From assembly GCF_020386615.1 (NCBI RefSeq), contig NZ_CP077769.1:1612001-1676000 (forward strand): a stretch of 64,000 bases of DNA, given 5' to 3'. Under the pieces are notes generated by a model. It saw only the letters and a program-made list of their open reading frames with translations, had not been told where the DNA came from and did no database searches. Positions 8,164 through 16,548 of the stretch are shown piece after piece; the first letter of the stretch is position 1, and each line of letters opens with the position of its first letter. The DNA comes from Chitinophaga pendula (GTDB lineage Bacteria; Bacteroidota; Bacteroidia; Chitinophagales; Chitinophagaceae). The position numbers and the translations under genes are program-made.

Positions 8164-10599
8164 ATGCTAAGAACAATGATACAACTGGTGACCGTGCTTT
8201 TGCTGTTGGTAACCACAACCTATGCGCAACAGAACACAGGAATGATCAAAGGAACCATCATTACCAGCGATGGAGAGCCTGGTGCCCATGTCAGCATCCA
8301 GATCAAAGAAGTCAATAGAGGAACAGTCGCCAATGAAAAAGGAGAGTATAACTTCCGTAAGGTAGCCCCCGGCTCTTACAAACTACAGGTATCCCTCATG
8401 GGCTACGAACCGGTAGAACAACGGGTCAATGTAGAAGCAGGTAATACTGCCGTAATAAATATCAAACTGAAAGTATCCAACACTCAGCTGAACGAAGTAA
8501 CCATAGAAGGCGTACAGAACCGCCTGAAAAAAGAAAGTGACTACGTAGCCCGCCTGCCGATCAAAAACCTGGAAAATCCGCAGGTATACAACGTAGTAAG
8601 TAAAGAACTCATGAAAGAGCAGATGATCACCACCGTTGATGACGCACTGAAAAATGCACCGGGTGTAAACCGCCTCTGGTCATCTACCGGCCGTCCCGGA
8701 GATGGCGCTGGTTATTTCTCTATGCGCGGCTTCAGCGTGCAACCTTCCATGGTCAACGGTATCGCTGGCATCTCCAATGGCAACATGGACCCGGCCAATA
8801 TCGAACGCATCGAAACGATAAAAGGCCCCTCCGGTACGCTGTTTGGTAGTAGCCTTATCTCCTTCGGCGGATTGATCAACATCGTCACCAAAAAACCATA
8901 CGATGTATTCGGCGGAGAACTTACCTACACCGGTGGTACCTACGGCCTTAACCGTCTCACCGCAGATATCAATACGCCGCTGACAAAAGATAAGTCAGTA
9001 CTCCTCCGTACCAACGCCGCCTATCACTACGAAGGCAGCTTCCAGGACGCAGGCTTCAAACGCTCCTTCTTCGTCGCACCCAGCCTCTTCTATAAAGTGA
9101 ACGATCGCCTCACATTCAATGTCAACGCAGAACTGTACAACGGAGAAAGCACTAACACACTCATGGTATTCCTCAACCGGGCACGTCCGCTGATCGCTAA
9201 AACACCGGCAGAACTGGGCATCGACTTCAACCGCTCCTTCACCGGCAACGATATCACCTACAAAACACCTACCGTCAACATCATGGGGCAGGCTCACTAT
9301 AAACTGTCCGACAAATGGACTTCCCAGACTATCGTATCCAGCAGCAACCGTAGCAGCCGCGGATATTACTCCTACGTCATGTTCCTGGATGCCGGCAGCA
9401 CGCCCCCCCGTACACCCAATGATAGCATCCTGAGCCGCTTCGCCTACCACCAGCAGTCCACTACCATCGCTACTGATATCCAGCAGAACTTCATCGGCGA
9501 CTTTAAGATCGGCTCCCTCCGTAACAGGGTAGTAGCAGGTATCGACTTCCTCAGCATAAAAACAGATAATAACAACGCTCCCTACCTGCTGTTCGACTCC
9601 CTCAACGCAACCAATAAACTCGATCCGCGTTACGGACAACTCAACAGACAGGCAGTAGACGCTAAACTGGCAGCTATGAAAGGCGGAGGCGCCTGGAATA
9701 CCGCTACCACGTATACTTACAGCGCCTACGTATCCGATGTACTGAATGTAACCGATTGGCTCATCGCCATGGCCAGTGTAAGAGTAGATCACTTCGATAA
9801 CAAAGGCACCGTAGATCGCACAAAAGATACCAAGACCGGCAACTACAGCCAGACTTCCGTATCACCTAAATTCGGCCTGATCGTACAGCCCCTGAAAGAC
9901 AGGCTGAGCATCTTCGCCAACTATATGAACGGCTTCCGTAACCTGGCGCCCGTAAATCCTCCAATCCCGGAATTAGCCCTCACTATCAAACCGCAACAGG
10001 CTAACCAGATAGAGGCCGGCGTAAAATACGAATCCGCTAACCGTAAACTGAACCTGACTGCCAGCTATTACAACATCCTGGTCACCAACATGACCCGCTC
10101 CGCATCTGCTATCATCAACGGCGTAAGCTACAACTACACCGTGCAGGATGGTTCCCAACGCAGCAAGGGCGTAGAATTGGATCTGAATGCCAACCCCCTG
10201 CCTGGTCTTAATATCATCGCAGGATACGGCTATAACGATAGCAAAATGGTCAAATCAGCGCCTAACGTAGAGGGCAGAAGGCCTACCACCGCCGGCCCCG
10301 AACACCTGGCCAACTTCTGGGCGAGCTATACCATCCCTAGTGGCCCGGCTAATGGCCTCGGCCTCGGTTTCGGTGGTAACTACGCCAGCGAAAACATCAT
10401 CACCAACGACAAAGCTACCGGCCTGTTCACCCTCCCGGCTTACACTATACTGAATGCCAGCATCTTCTACAATGCAAGAGCATATCGCCTGGCATTGAAA
10501 CTCGACAACATCGCCAACAAAGAATATTTCGGCGGCTGGACCACCGTAGAAAAACAAATGCCTCGCCGCCTCTCCGCCAGCGTAGCATTCAAATTCTGA
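8164..10599 (+). CDS. TonB-dependent siderophore-type outer-membrane receptor
   Basis: This 811-residue protein imports a ligand, probably a ferric siderophore, across the outer membrane using TonB energy. ATG 8164 is chosen over upstream 8038 because it gives a clean signal peptide (MLRTMIQLVTVLLLLV...YAQQ). A carboxypeptidase-regulatory-like domain follows (GMIKGTI...SLMGYEPVEQRV, residues about 28-110), then a plug domain (TTVDDALKNAPGV, GYFSMRGFSVQ, ERIETIKGPSGTLFGS, GGLINIVTKKP), then a 22-strand barrel ending in the aromatic terminus SVAFKF. The plug reads like FhuA/FoxA-type siderophore receptors rather than SusC. It stands alone between the LLM gene and a repeat array, and a strong terminator follows. 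The ligand is unknown. Confidence 0.92.
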   Translation: MLRTMIQLVTVLLLLVTTTYAQQNTGMIKGTIITSDGEPGAHVSIQIKEVNRGTVANEKGEYNFRKVAPGSYKLQVSLMGYEPVEQRVNVEAGNTAVINIKLKVSNTQLNEVTIEGVQNRLKKESDYVARLPIKNLENPQVYNVVSKELMKEQMITTVDDALKNAPGVNRLWSSTGRPGDGAGYFSMRGFSVQPSMVNGIAGISNGNMDPANIERIETIKGPSGTLFGSSLISFGGLINIVTKKPYDVFGGELTYTGGTYGLNRLTADINTPLTKDKSVLLRTNAAYHYEGSFQDAGFKRSFFVAPSLFYKVNDRLTFNVNAELYNGESTNTLMVFLNRARPLIAKTPAELGIDFNRSFTGNDITYKTPTVNIMGQAHYKLSDKWTSQTIVSSSNRSSRGYYSYVMFLDAGSTPPRTPNDSILSRFAYHQQSTTIATDIQQNFIGDFKIGSLRNRVVAGIDFLSIKTDNNNAPYLLFDSLNATNKLDPRYGQLNRQAVDAKLAAMKGGGAWNTATTYTYSAYVSDVLNVTDWLIAMASVRVDHFDNKGTVDRTKDTKTGNYSQTSVSPKFGLIVQPLKDRLSIFANYMNGFRNLAPVNPPIPELALTIKPQQANQIEAGVKYESANRKLNLTASYYNILVTNMTRSASAIINGVSYNYTVQDGSQRSKGVELDLNANPLPGLNIIAGYGYNDSKMVKSAPNVEGRRPTTAGPEHLANFWASYTIPSGPANGLGLGFGGNYASENIITNDKATGLFTLPAYTILNASIFYNARAYRLALKLDNIANKEYFGGWTTVEKQMPRRLSASVAFKF

Positions 10600-10632
10600 T
10601 CACTTTAATGATAGGATATAATAGTACCACAG

Positions 10633-10659
10633 GGGGCGCCAAACCGGCAGCCCCTTTTT
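10633..10659 (+). terminator. Terminator of the siderophore-type receptor gene
   Basis: The stem GGGGC-GCC pairs with GGC-GCCCC (one bulged A) around a 5-nt loop, and is followed by TTTTTC. Confidence 0.8.
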
Positions 10660-10667
10660 CTTTCTGC

Positions 10668-10965
10668 CACTCTCCACCATCCGCCACTCTCCACCACCCG
10701 CCACTCTCCACCATCCGCCACTCTCCGCCACCCGCCACTCTCCACCATCCGCCACTCTCCGCCACCCGCCACTCTCCGCCACCCGCCACTCTCCGCCACC
10801 CGCCACTCTCCGCCACCCGCCACTCTCCGCCACCCGCCACTCTCCGCCACCCGCCACTCTCCACCACCCGCCACTCTCCGCCACCCGCCACTCTCCACCA
10901 CCCACCACCCACCACTTTCCGCCACCCGCCACTCTCCACCACCCGCCACTCTCCACCACCCGCCC
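10668..10965. repeat. Array of 17-bp tandem repeats (about 17 copies)
   Basis: The unit is CACTCTCCGCCACCCGC with variant positions (G/A at 9, C/T at 14). About 17 copies run head to tail over roughly 298 bp. Because 17 is not a multiple of 3, all three frames on each strand stay open and give long Trp-Arg-Val-Ala-Glu-Ser-Gly-Gly type repeats on the minus strand; these are translation artefacts. A short relic of similar sequence (CTACCCGCCACCCGCCATCG) lies at about 41389-41408. The position, directly after a terminator and before the next operon, suggests a non-coding minisatellite. Confidence 0.9.
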
Positions 10966-11139
10966 GCTATATCCACCCTTTTTCCGTAACTTTATCCTAA
11001 CAATACCCCCTTAATGGATAGGTTAATAAGCAAACAGAACTATTTTAAGTTCTTTTTAACATTAATAGGTAGGGGGTTTGCGGTAATAACGCGTTATATA
11101 ACTGTACAGCAACAACGAATTATCCATAAATCATTCTTT

Positions 11140-11511
11140 ATGCGCAGCTTTAACACAATAGGGTTACTCTCTTTTCTGCTGCTCCTGGGGCTGCAGAGCT
11201 TCGGCCAACAGTTCGCACAGGCAGGTACAGAAGACATACAAAATCCACGCTATGCAGAGAGTCAGGCCAGGTACATGAAAATGTCAGATTCCCTTACCCG
11301 TACCCTCAGCGTCACATCACAAGAAACCTATAAAGCCTATGATTGGTACGAAGCTAAATTAGAACGCAGACAACAACGCCGCGAATGGAGGCACCTCGAA
11401 CGAATGAACCGCCCCCGCTACAGCTCCTGGGACTATACCAACCGCTTCTGGAACTGGGGCATGAGACCTTCTGTAGGATTCCGTACCGGCAACTGGTGGT
11501 TCCAGTGGTAA
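11140..11511 (+). CDS. Small secreted protein of unknown function
   Basis: I do not recognise this 123-residue protein. ATG 11140 is preferred to the upstream 11014 because it opens a good signal peptide (MRSFNTIGLLSFLLLLGLQSFGQQ). The mature part is charged and helical (residues about 40-95, many Arg/Glu/Gln including ERRQQRREWRHLERM), then ends in an aromatic Gly/Trp/Phe segment (WNWGMRPSVGFRTGNWWFQW). Fifty bases downstream starts the LpoB-like lipoprotein, so it is probably the first gene of a three-gene envelope operon. A periplasmic or outer-membrane-associated role is inferred from the signal peptide alone. Confidence 0.7.
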   Translation: MRSFNTIGLLSFLLLLGLQSFGQQFAQAGTEDIQNPRYAESQARYMKMSDSLTRTLSVTSQETYKAYDWYEAKLERRQQRREWRHLERMNRPRYSSWDYTNRFWNWGMRPSVGFRTGNWWFQW

Positions 11512-11561
11512 TAATATTTTCACGTACACAATTACTTACATTCTAATCTAAAAAATAGGAA

Positions 11562-12158
11562 ATGCGATTTACATCGAAATGGCTGCCCTTCATCGCAGCA
11601 GCAGGCATAGTATTGCTCTCAGCTTCCTGCTCCAGAACAGTTACACGCGTAGATACCAATGAACAGATCGACGTAAGCGGCGGCTGGAACAACACCGACT
11701 CCCGTATGGTAGCCGACGAAATGACCAGCACCATCCTCAACGACAACTGGCTCAGTGATTATCTCGCCAACCACCAGGGCAAAAAACCCACCGTTATCGT
11801 AGGTATGGTACAAAACAAAAGCCACGAACACATCGAAGCAGAGACTTTTATCAAAGATGTAGAACGCTCCTTCCTGCAAAGACAAAAAGTAAGACTGGTA
11901 CAAGGTGGCAAGAAAAGAGAAGAACTGCGTGGCGAAAGAGCCGATCAGCAAACTAACGCTACCACCGCTACGATGAAGAAATTCGGTATGGAAAATGGCG
12001 CTGACTACATCCTCCAGGGCTCCATCAACTCCATCGTCGATGCACACAAAAAGAAGAAAGTAGTATATTATCAGGTCAACCTCGAACTGACCGACATCCA
12101 GTCCAACGAAGTAGTTTGGATAGGCGATAAAAAGATCGCTAAATACGTGAAGAACTAA
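11562..12158 (+). CDS. LpoB-like penicillin-binding-protein activator lipoprotein
   Basis: This 198-residue lipoprotein has a lipobox at LLSASC (Cys about 23). The body matches the LpoB/COG3417 family, including SGGWNNTDSRMVADEM, the KKPTVIVGMVQNKSHEHIE strand-turn, FIKDVERSFLQRQKVRLV and GADYILQGSINSIVD. In Enterobacteria, LpoB is an outer-membrane lipoprotein that reaches through the cell wall to stimulate the peptidoglycan synthase PBP1B. Whether the Bacteroidetes family member does the same is not established here. It precedes a COG3014 lipoprotein by 38 bp, a common pairing. Confidence 0.85.
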   Translation: MRFTSKWLPFIAAAGIVLLSASCSRTVTRVDTNEQIDVSGGWNNTDSRMVADEMTSTILNDNWLSDYLANHQGKKPTVIVGMVQNKSHEHIEAETFIKDVERSFLQRQKVRLVQGGKKREELRGERADQQTNATTATMKKFGMENGADYILQGSINSIVDAHKKKKVVYYQVNLELTDIQSNEVVWIGDKKIAKYVKN

Positions 12159-12196
12159 GCATCGCCAACAGGCCGATTAAAAGAATAAGCAGTAGT

Positions 12197-13618
12197 ATGG
12201 TCTTAACACTAAGCACCGCCTGCAGAAAGGCATTAGTATTATGCATGCTAATGCCTTTTTTCTTCTCGTGCGCCACTTACCACGGAAGAATAGGCAATTA
12301 TTATGATGCGGTGATGCAGGGCAATTACAAAAAAGCAGAACAGGAGATCAATCGAAACAAACTGTTGAAAGCAAAAAGAAATCAATTCCTGTACCTGGTC
12401 GAAAAAGGCCGCCTCGCTCACCTCCAACAAGCATACGATAGTAGCAATAATTATTTCAACGAAGCCGACCGCTTCCTGGAATCAAACCGTAGCGCATCCG
12501 TAAAAGATATCGCCGTAGGCACACTCGTCAACCCGATGATGCAAACCTACAGAGGAGAAGACTTCGAACGGTTTATGATCCACTATTATAAAGCACTCAA
12601 CTACGTATACCTCGGCAAATATGAAGATGCCGTCGTAGAAGCCCGTCGTATCACCCTCCGTTCCGGCGAACAAAAAGATAAATTCAACGATAAAGACAAC
12701 CGGTATTCCAAAGACGCTTTCTCCCTCATGATGCAAGGCATGATTTACGAAGCTGCCCGCGATGTCAACAACGCCTTTATCTCTTATCGCAATGCCGCAG
12801 ATATATTCCTTCAGCATAAAGAACAGCAATACTACGGCACAACCATCCCCCTGCAGCTGAAAAAAGATGTACTCCGCACCGCCTGGCAAAACGGATTCTA
12901 TGACGAGGCAGAACGTTACGCCAAAATATTCGGCCTGCCAGCCAAACCAGATGCTACCCTCAATGGCGGAGAACTCATCGTATTCTGGGAAAATGGCAAA
13001 GCACCCGTAAAAGAAGAGGAAAATATCACGTTCACCCTGGTAAATAAAGAGGGGGGCTTTTTCTTCACCGATGCCGCCGGCGGCTTCAGCTTCCCGGTCA
13101 TCTTTGACGCAGGGGTCGATAGAGATAAAGTAAAACTGGCTGACCTCCAGACATTCCGGCTCGCATATCCGCGATATGCCCTGCAAGACCTGGGCTATAC
13201 CTCCGGCTCCATCACCGCCGACAGCACGCAACGCACCTTCGAAAAAGCGGAAGATATCAACGTCATCGCACAAAGCATCTTGAAAGAACGATTCCTCAAA
13301 GAAGCAGGCCTCGCATTGTCACGCCTGCTCGTGAAGAAACTGGCTGAAATAGCCGTCAAAGGCAACGATGATGAAAAAGACGACACCCGTAAAGTAATGG
13401 CGGGCGCCCTACAGCTGTATAACCTGCTTTCCGAAAAAGCAGATACCCGCAACTGGCAGACATTACCGGCACAGATACAGACCTGCCGCATCCCGTTGCG
13501 TAAAGGCGATAACCAGCTGACGCTCGTTGTCAACGACACTCGCGGCGCCCGCAAGGAAATGAAGATCAACGTCACCGGCAACGGTGGCCTGCAATTCTAC
13601 AACGTCGCTACTTTTTAA
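12197..13618 (+). CDS. COG3014-type lipoprotein with tetratricopeptide-like helices
   Basis: This 473-residue protein has an N-terminal signal ending in a lipobox (FFFSC, Cys about 25), then helical repeats (NYYDAVMQGNYKKAEQEI, HYYKALNYVYLGKYEDAVVEARRI, QGMIYEAARDVNNAFISYRNAADI) up to about residue 260. A beta-rich domain follows, and residues about 450-473 (EMKINVTGNGGLQFYNVATF) end it. COG3014 proteins are usually encoded next to LpoB-like lipoproteins, as here. The first 20 codons contain an 11-bp inverted repeat followed by T residues (12226-12261), described separately. The molecular function is unknown; an envelope role linked to the LpoB-like partner is inferred. Confidence 0.85.
   Translation: MVLTLSTACRKALVLCMLMPFFFSCATYHGRIGNYYDAVMQGNYKKAEQEINRNKLLKAKRNQFLYLVEKGRLAHLQQAYDSSNNYFNEADRFLESNRSASVKDIAVGTLVNPMMQTYRGEDFERFMIHYYKALNYVYLGKYEDAVVEARRITLRSGEQKDKFNDKDNRYSKDAFSLMMQGMIYEAARDVNNAFISYRNAADIFLQHKEQQYYGTTIPLQLKKDVLRTAWQNGFYDEAERYAKIFGLPAKPDATLNGGELIVFWENGKAPVKEEENITFTLVNKEGGFFFTDAAGGFSFPVIFDAGVDRDKVKLADLQTFRLAYPRYALQDLGYTSGSITADSTQRTFEKAEDINVIAQSILKERFLKEAGLALSRLLVKKLAEIAVKGNDDEKDDTRKVMAGALQLYNLLSEKADTRNWQTLPAQIQTCRIPLRKGDNQLTLVVNDTRGARKEMKINVTGNGGLQFYNVATF
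12226..12261 (+). promoter_or_regulatory. Terminator-like hairpin inside the start of the COG3014 gene
   Basis: AAAGGCATTAG (12226-12236) and CTAATGCCTTT (12248-12258) form a perfect 11-bp stem around 11 nt, with the T run continuing to 12261. It lies within codons 10-22 of the gene, in the signal-peptide region. It could act as an attenuator that lowers expression of this gene relative to the LpoB-like gene upstream. Confidence 0.5.
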
Positions 13619-13657
13619 TACTACACAATATAGCACCGTTGTGATGGATAAAAACGG

Positions 13658-13688
13658 AAAAGAGGCGGGAGATCATCCCGCCTCTTTT
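13658..13688 (+). terminator. Terminator of the lipoprotein operon
   Basis: A perfect 13-bp stem, AAAAGAGGCGGGA with TCCCGCCTCTTTT, closes the loop GATCA. From 13689 to the CAP gene at 13966 I see no gene or clear regulatory site. Confidence 0.9.
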
Positions 13689-13965
13689 ATATCCCTACCG
13701 CACTACTTCATCTCGTCATTCGAATGGGTCATCACCTGGTCGCCCCCCCGTAATACGCCAAACACTTCGACCTGCTCCGCAATACCGTATAGGTACTCAT
13801 GCCTTTATAGCACTTTTCAACAGGTAATAGCTGCCCGTACCGGCTTGTAGCAGATCGGCCGGATTTTTGCATAAACTGCAATAGGCAGCGGTCGCTTTTT
13901 TTAGACAGTATCATACTTTGTATATACAGACCGCCGTTCTTAGGGTGTTCATTATTTCTTATCAT

Positions 13966-14457
13966 ATGTATATCTTGAAAAATCAAAAGAGCCTGTTTGT
14001 ATTATTGTTCACGTTCGTCGCCTTACAGGTTACCGCTTGTACAAGGTCGGCAGTACCACGCCGTGACAGCAGCAGCGCAGGAGGCAATCTGGAAGAACAG
14101 ATCCTCTATTACACCAACAAATTTAGGAAGTCCAAAGGATTAGCGCCATTGGAAATGAATGTAACGATCAATCAGCAGGCCGAGCAGCATAGCCGCGATA
14201 TGGCCAGCGGCCGTACCGGTTTCGGACACGAAGGATTTGAAGAGCGGGTAGATGTGGTAACCAAAAAAATGGGTAGGGTAGCGGCGGCTGCAGAGAATGT
14301 AGCCTATGGCAGCCTCGATGCCGAAGCCGTGGTGAACGGCTGGATCAAAAGTCCCGGCCATCGTAAGAACATGCTGGGCAATTACAACCTGATCGGCATA
14401 GGAGCGGCGAAAAAGGGGAAGATCACTTTCTTTACACAGGTATTTATCAAAAAATAG
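13966..14457 (+). CDS. CAP-domain (SCP/PR-1-like) lipoprotein
   Basis: This 163-residue exported protein begins at ATG 13966, which gives a signal peptide with a likely lipobox (LQVTAC). The upstream in-frame ATG at 13918 would put extra residues before the signal. The CAP domain spans about residues 40-163, with ILYYTNKFRKSKGLAPLEMN, the motif-bearing HSRDMASGRTGFGHEGF (His residues of the CAP cavity), AAAENVAYGS and VNGWIKSPGHRKNMLGNYNLIGIGAA. CAP-domain proteins are found across all domains of life; bacterial ones are mostly uncharacterised extracytoplasmic proteins. It is monocistronic with its own terminator. Confidence 0.9.
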   Translation: MYILKNQKSLFVLLFTFVALQVTACTRSAVPRRDSSSAGGNLEEQILYYTNKFRKSKGLAPLEMNVTINQQAEQHSRDMASGRTGFGHEGFEERVDVVTKKMGRVAAAAENVAYGSLDAEAVVNGWIKSPGHRKNMLGNYNLIGIGAAKKGKITFFTQVFIKK

Positions 14458-14477
14458 CCTGCCATCCGGCAATGGAC

Positions 14478-14524
14478 AGCCGTTGTAACAGCCACCGTAC
14501 CGGGGCCGTTATAACGGCTTTTTT
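14478..14524 (+). terminator. Terminator of the CAP-domain gene
   Basis: AGCCGTTGTAAC (14478-14489) pairs with GTTATAACGGCT (14508-14519) with one G-U pair, and is followed by TTTTT. The inner GCCGTTATAACGGC is itself a palindrome. Confidence 0.8.
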
Positions 14525-14567
14525 GTGTCGCAACCTTCGCACTTTGCCCTACTCCCAGGGAATATCA

Positions 14568-14597
14568 TTGATCGTTGTGCATTTTTGTATTAATTTG
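14568..14597 (+). promoter_or_regulatory. Promoter of the ABC ATPase gene (probably leaderless)
   Basis: TTG at 14568-14570, a 19-bp spacer and TTAATTTG at 14590-14597 resemble the Bacteroidetes TTG-N19-21-TAnnTTTG promoter (second base of the -7 differs). The ATG at 14603 follows after only 5 bp, about where transcription would start. Confidence 0.55.
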
Positions 14598-14602
14598 GCC
14601 CC

Positions 14603-15367
14603 ATGGAAAAGAAGAAGATGATCGAAGTAAAGGAACTGGTGAAAAAATACGGTGACTTCACAGCTGTTAAAGGGATCAGTTTTGATGTGTATGAGAATGA
14701 GATATTCGGGTTGTTAGGACCTAACGGCGCGGGTAAATCCACGACGCTGGAGATCATCGAAACACTGCGTGAGAAAACTTCCGGTATGGTGATCGTCAAC
14801 GGCCTGGACCTGGACAAAGATCCGGATAGCATCAAAGAGATCATCGGGGTGCAACTGCAGAGCTCTGGTTATTATCCTAACCTCAACTTGGTACAGCTGA
14901 TCGCTTTGTTTGGCGGTTTATATAATCAGCCGGTAGATCCGATAACCTTGTTGCGCCGTTTCAACCTGGAGGACAAAGCCAAATCCAAGTATAAAGAGCT
15001 GTCCGGCGGACAAAAACAGCGTTTCTCCATTGCTACGACGCTGATCAACAAGCCTCGTATTATCTTCCTCGACGAGCCGACTACCGGGCTCGATCCGCAA
15101 GCCAGACGCAACCTCTGGGATCTCATCCAGCAGGTACGTGCACAGGGTACTACGGTGGTGATCACCACACACTATATGGATGAAGCGGAGTTCCTTTGTG
15201 ATCGCTGTGCGATCGTCGACAGCGGGCGTATCATCGCGATCGACTCGCCGGATACACTGATCGACAACCTGGTGGCCAGTGGTTTCGAACGAAAAAAAGA
15301 AGTAAAACAGGCCAACCTGGAAGATGTCTTCATACACCTGACGGGCAAGGACCTGAGAGAAGCATAA
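14603..15367 (+). CDS. ABC transporter ATP-binding protein (DrrA/CcmA-like exporter type)
   Basis: This 254-residue cytoplasmic ATPase couples ATP hydrolysis to an ABC-2 type exporter. All motifs are intact: Walker A GPNGAGKST (39-47), Q-loop, signature LSGGQ (133-137), Walker B IIFLDEP (153-159), D-loop and switch His190 (VITTHYMDEAE). The C-terminus LEDVFIHLTGKDLREA is typical of the DrrA/NatA subfamily. Unusually, no permease gene is adjacent: a terminator follows directly and the next gene is a DinB-family enzyme. It must pair with a membrane subunit encoded elsewhere. Confidence 0.93.
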   Translation: MEKKKMIEVKELVKKYGDFTAVKGISFDVYENEIFGLLGPNGAGKSTTLEIIETLREKTSGMVIVNGLDLDKDPDSIKEIIGVQLQSSGYYPNLNLVQLIALFGGLYNQPVDPITLLRRFNLEDKAKSKYKELSGGQKQRFSIATTLINKPRIIFLDEPTTGLDPQARRNLWDLIQQVRAQGTTVVITTHYMDEAEFLCDRCAIVDSGRIIAIDSPDTLIDNLVASGFERKKEVKQANLEDVFIHLTGKDLREA

Positions 15368-15375
15368 AGACACTG

Positions 15376-15401
15376 GCGCTTTCCAACGAAAGCGCTTTTT
15401 T
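15376..15401 (+). terminator. Terminator of the ABC ATPase gene
   Basis: GCGCTTTC (15376-15383) and GAAAGCGC (15388-15395) form a stem around CAAC, followed by six T residues. Confidence 0.9.
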
Positions 15402-15425
15402 ATTGGAAAAAATAAAACCATCTGA

Positions 15426-15965
15426 ATGGACCCGCTATACGACCTCAAGTTTCCGATCGGCCAGTATGAGCCGCCAGCAGTGTTTACTGACGAGATATTG
15501 AAGAGTTATATCAACGAGATCAAGGTGCTGCCTACGCTGATCGAGCTGGAAGTGCAGCAACTGGATGCACATCAGCTGGACACACCTTACCGGCCGGATG
15601 GCTGGACCGTTGCGCAGGTCGTACATCATGTGCCCGACAGCCATTTAAATGCTTATACCCGTTTTAAGCTGGCCCTTACAGAAGAAGCACCGTTGATCCG
15701 CCCTTATAATGAAGCCGCCTGGGCTTTGTTGCCGGATGTGAGTAACACGCCTGTCAACGTGAGCTTGACCTTATTGCATGCCTTACATACCCGCTGGACG
15801 AACCTGCTGGATTCCCTCACCGAAGAGCAATGGGCACGTGCCTACATACATCCTGAACATGGCCGCTCTTTTGACCTGCGCACCGCAGCAGGGATGTATG
15901 CCTGGCATGGTAAACACCATCTGGCACACATTACGCGCCTGAAAGATCGTAACAACTGGTATTAA
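15426..15965 (+). CDS. DinB/YfiT-family bacillithiol S-transferase-like metal protein
   Basis: This 179-residue protein is a four-helix DinB-fold enzyme of the YfiT/BstA subgroup, which moves bacillithiol onto electrophiles or acts as a metal-dependent hydrolase. Signatures are LKFPIGQYEPP near the start, PDGWTVAQVVHHVPDSHLNAY (first metal His region) and YAWHGKHHLAHITRL (the HxxxH pair) near the end. The presence of bshB1 at 37650 shows the host makes bacillithiol, which fits. The NUDIX gene follows after 19 bp, so the two are probably co-transcribed. The actual substrate is unknown. Confidence 0.85.
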   Translation: MDPLYDLKFPIGQYEPPAVFTDEILKSYINEIKVLPTLIELEVQQLDAHQLDTPYRPDGWTVAQVVHHVPDSHLNAYTRFKLALTEEAPLIRPYNEAAWALLPDVSNTPVNVSLTLLHALHTRWTNLLDSLTEEQWARAYIHPEHGRSFDLRTAAGMYAWHGKHHLAHITRLKDRNNWY

Positions 15966-15984
15966 TCATAAAAAATAGTCAATA

Positions 15985-16536
15985 ATGTCTTTAGAGTGGA
16001 AAGTGCTGAGTTCAACCTATTTACACCGCGATACCTGGTTGACCGCCCGGCAGGACAGCTGTGTGATGCCGAGTGGTAAGCTGGTGGAAAAATACTATGT
16101 ACTGGAATATGCCAACTGGGTAAATGGAGTGGCTATTACAGAAGAAGGAAAGATCATCCTGATACGGCAGTACCGACATGGTACCGGTAAGGTGCTGCTG
16201 GAGATACCGGCGGGCGCTATGGACCCTACGGACCCTTCACCGGAGTTTGCGATGCGGCGGGAGCTGCTGGAAGAAACCGGTTATGATTTTGCCGACATAA
16301 CATTACTGGGTACTATCTGTCCTAATCCGGCATCGAGCAATAACTATGCACATATGTTCCTGGCGACAGGAGGAAAGAAGGTACAAGAGCAGGACCTGGA
16401 TGACACGGAAGAGATCGAAATCCTGCTGATGGACCGGGAAGAGGTGATGACGCTGTTGCGTAATAAGGAGATCATGCAAAGCCTGCATATTTCCTGCTTG
16501 TTCTATGCCTTTTTACATTTAGGCTGGCTGCAATAG
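15985..16536 (+). CDS. NUDIX hydrolase, ADP-ribose-pyrophosphatase-like
   Basis: This 183-residue protein hydrolyses a nucleoside diphosphate linked to another moiety; the family pattern ILIRQYRHG...LEIPAGAMD resembles ADP-sugar pyrophosphatases. The Nudix box is present as GAMDPTDPSPEFAMRRELLEETG in positions about 73-95. The REL-EETG half is canonical, but the first half carries one extra residue and lacks the usual Glu, so the box is slightly degenerate. The gene converges on folC with only 12 bp between stop codons and no room for a terminator. Confidence 0.88.
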   Translation: MSLEWKVLSSTYLHRDTWLTARQDSCVMPSGKLVEKYYVLEYANWVNGVAITEEGKIILIRQYRHGTGKVLLEIPAGAMDPTDPSPEFAMRRELLEETGYDFADITLLGTICPNPASSNNYAHMFLATGGKKVQEQDLDDTEEIEILLMDREEVMTLLRNKEIMQSLHISCLFYAFLHLGWLQ

Positions 16537-16548
16537 CAGCGTTCTTAT

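Noticed and set aside
10668..10965. CRISPR array
   Set aside because: Units are 17 bp head to tail with no unique spacers, and there are no cas genes nearby.
10605..11000. Trp/Gly-rich repeat proteins on both strands of the 17-bp array
   Set aside because: The 17-bp unit cycles through all frames, so every frame stays open by necessity; there is no signal peptide or start context.
13584..13850. 88-codon frame after the COG3014 gene
   Set aside because: It overlaps the end of that gene and spans its terminator.
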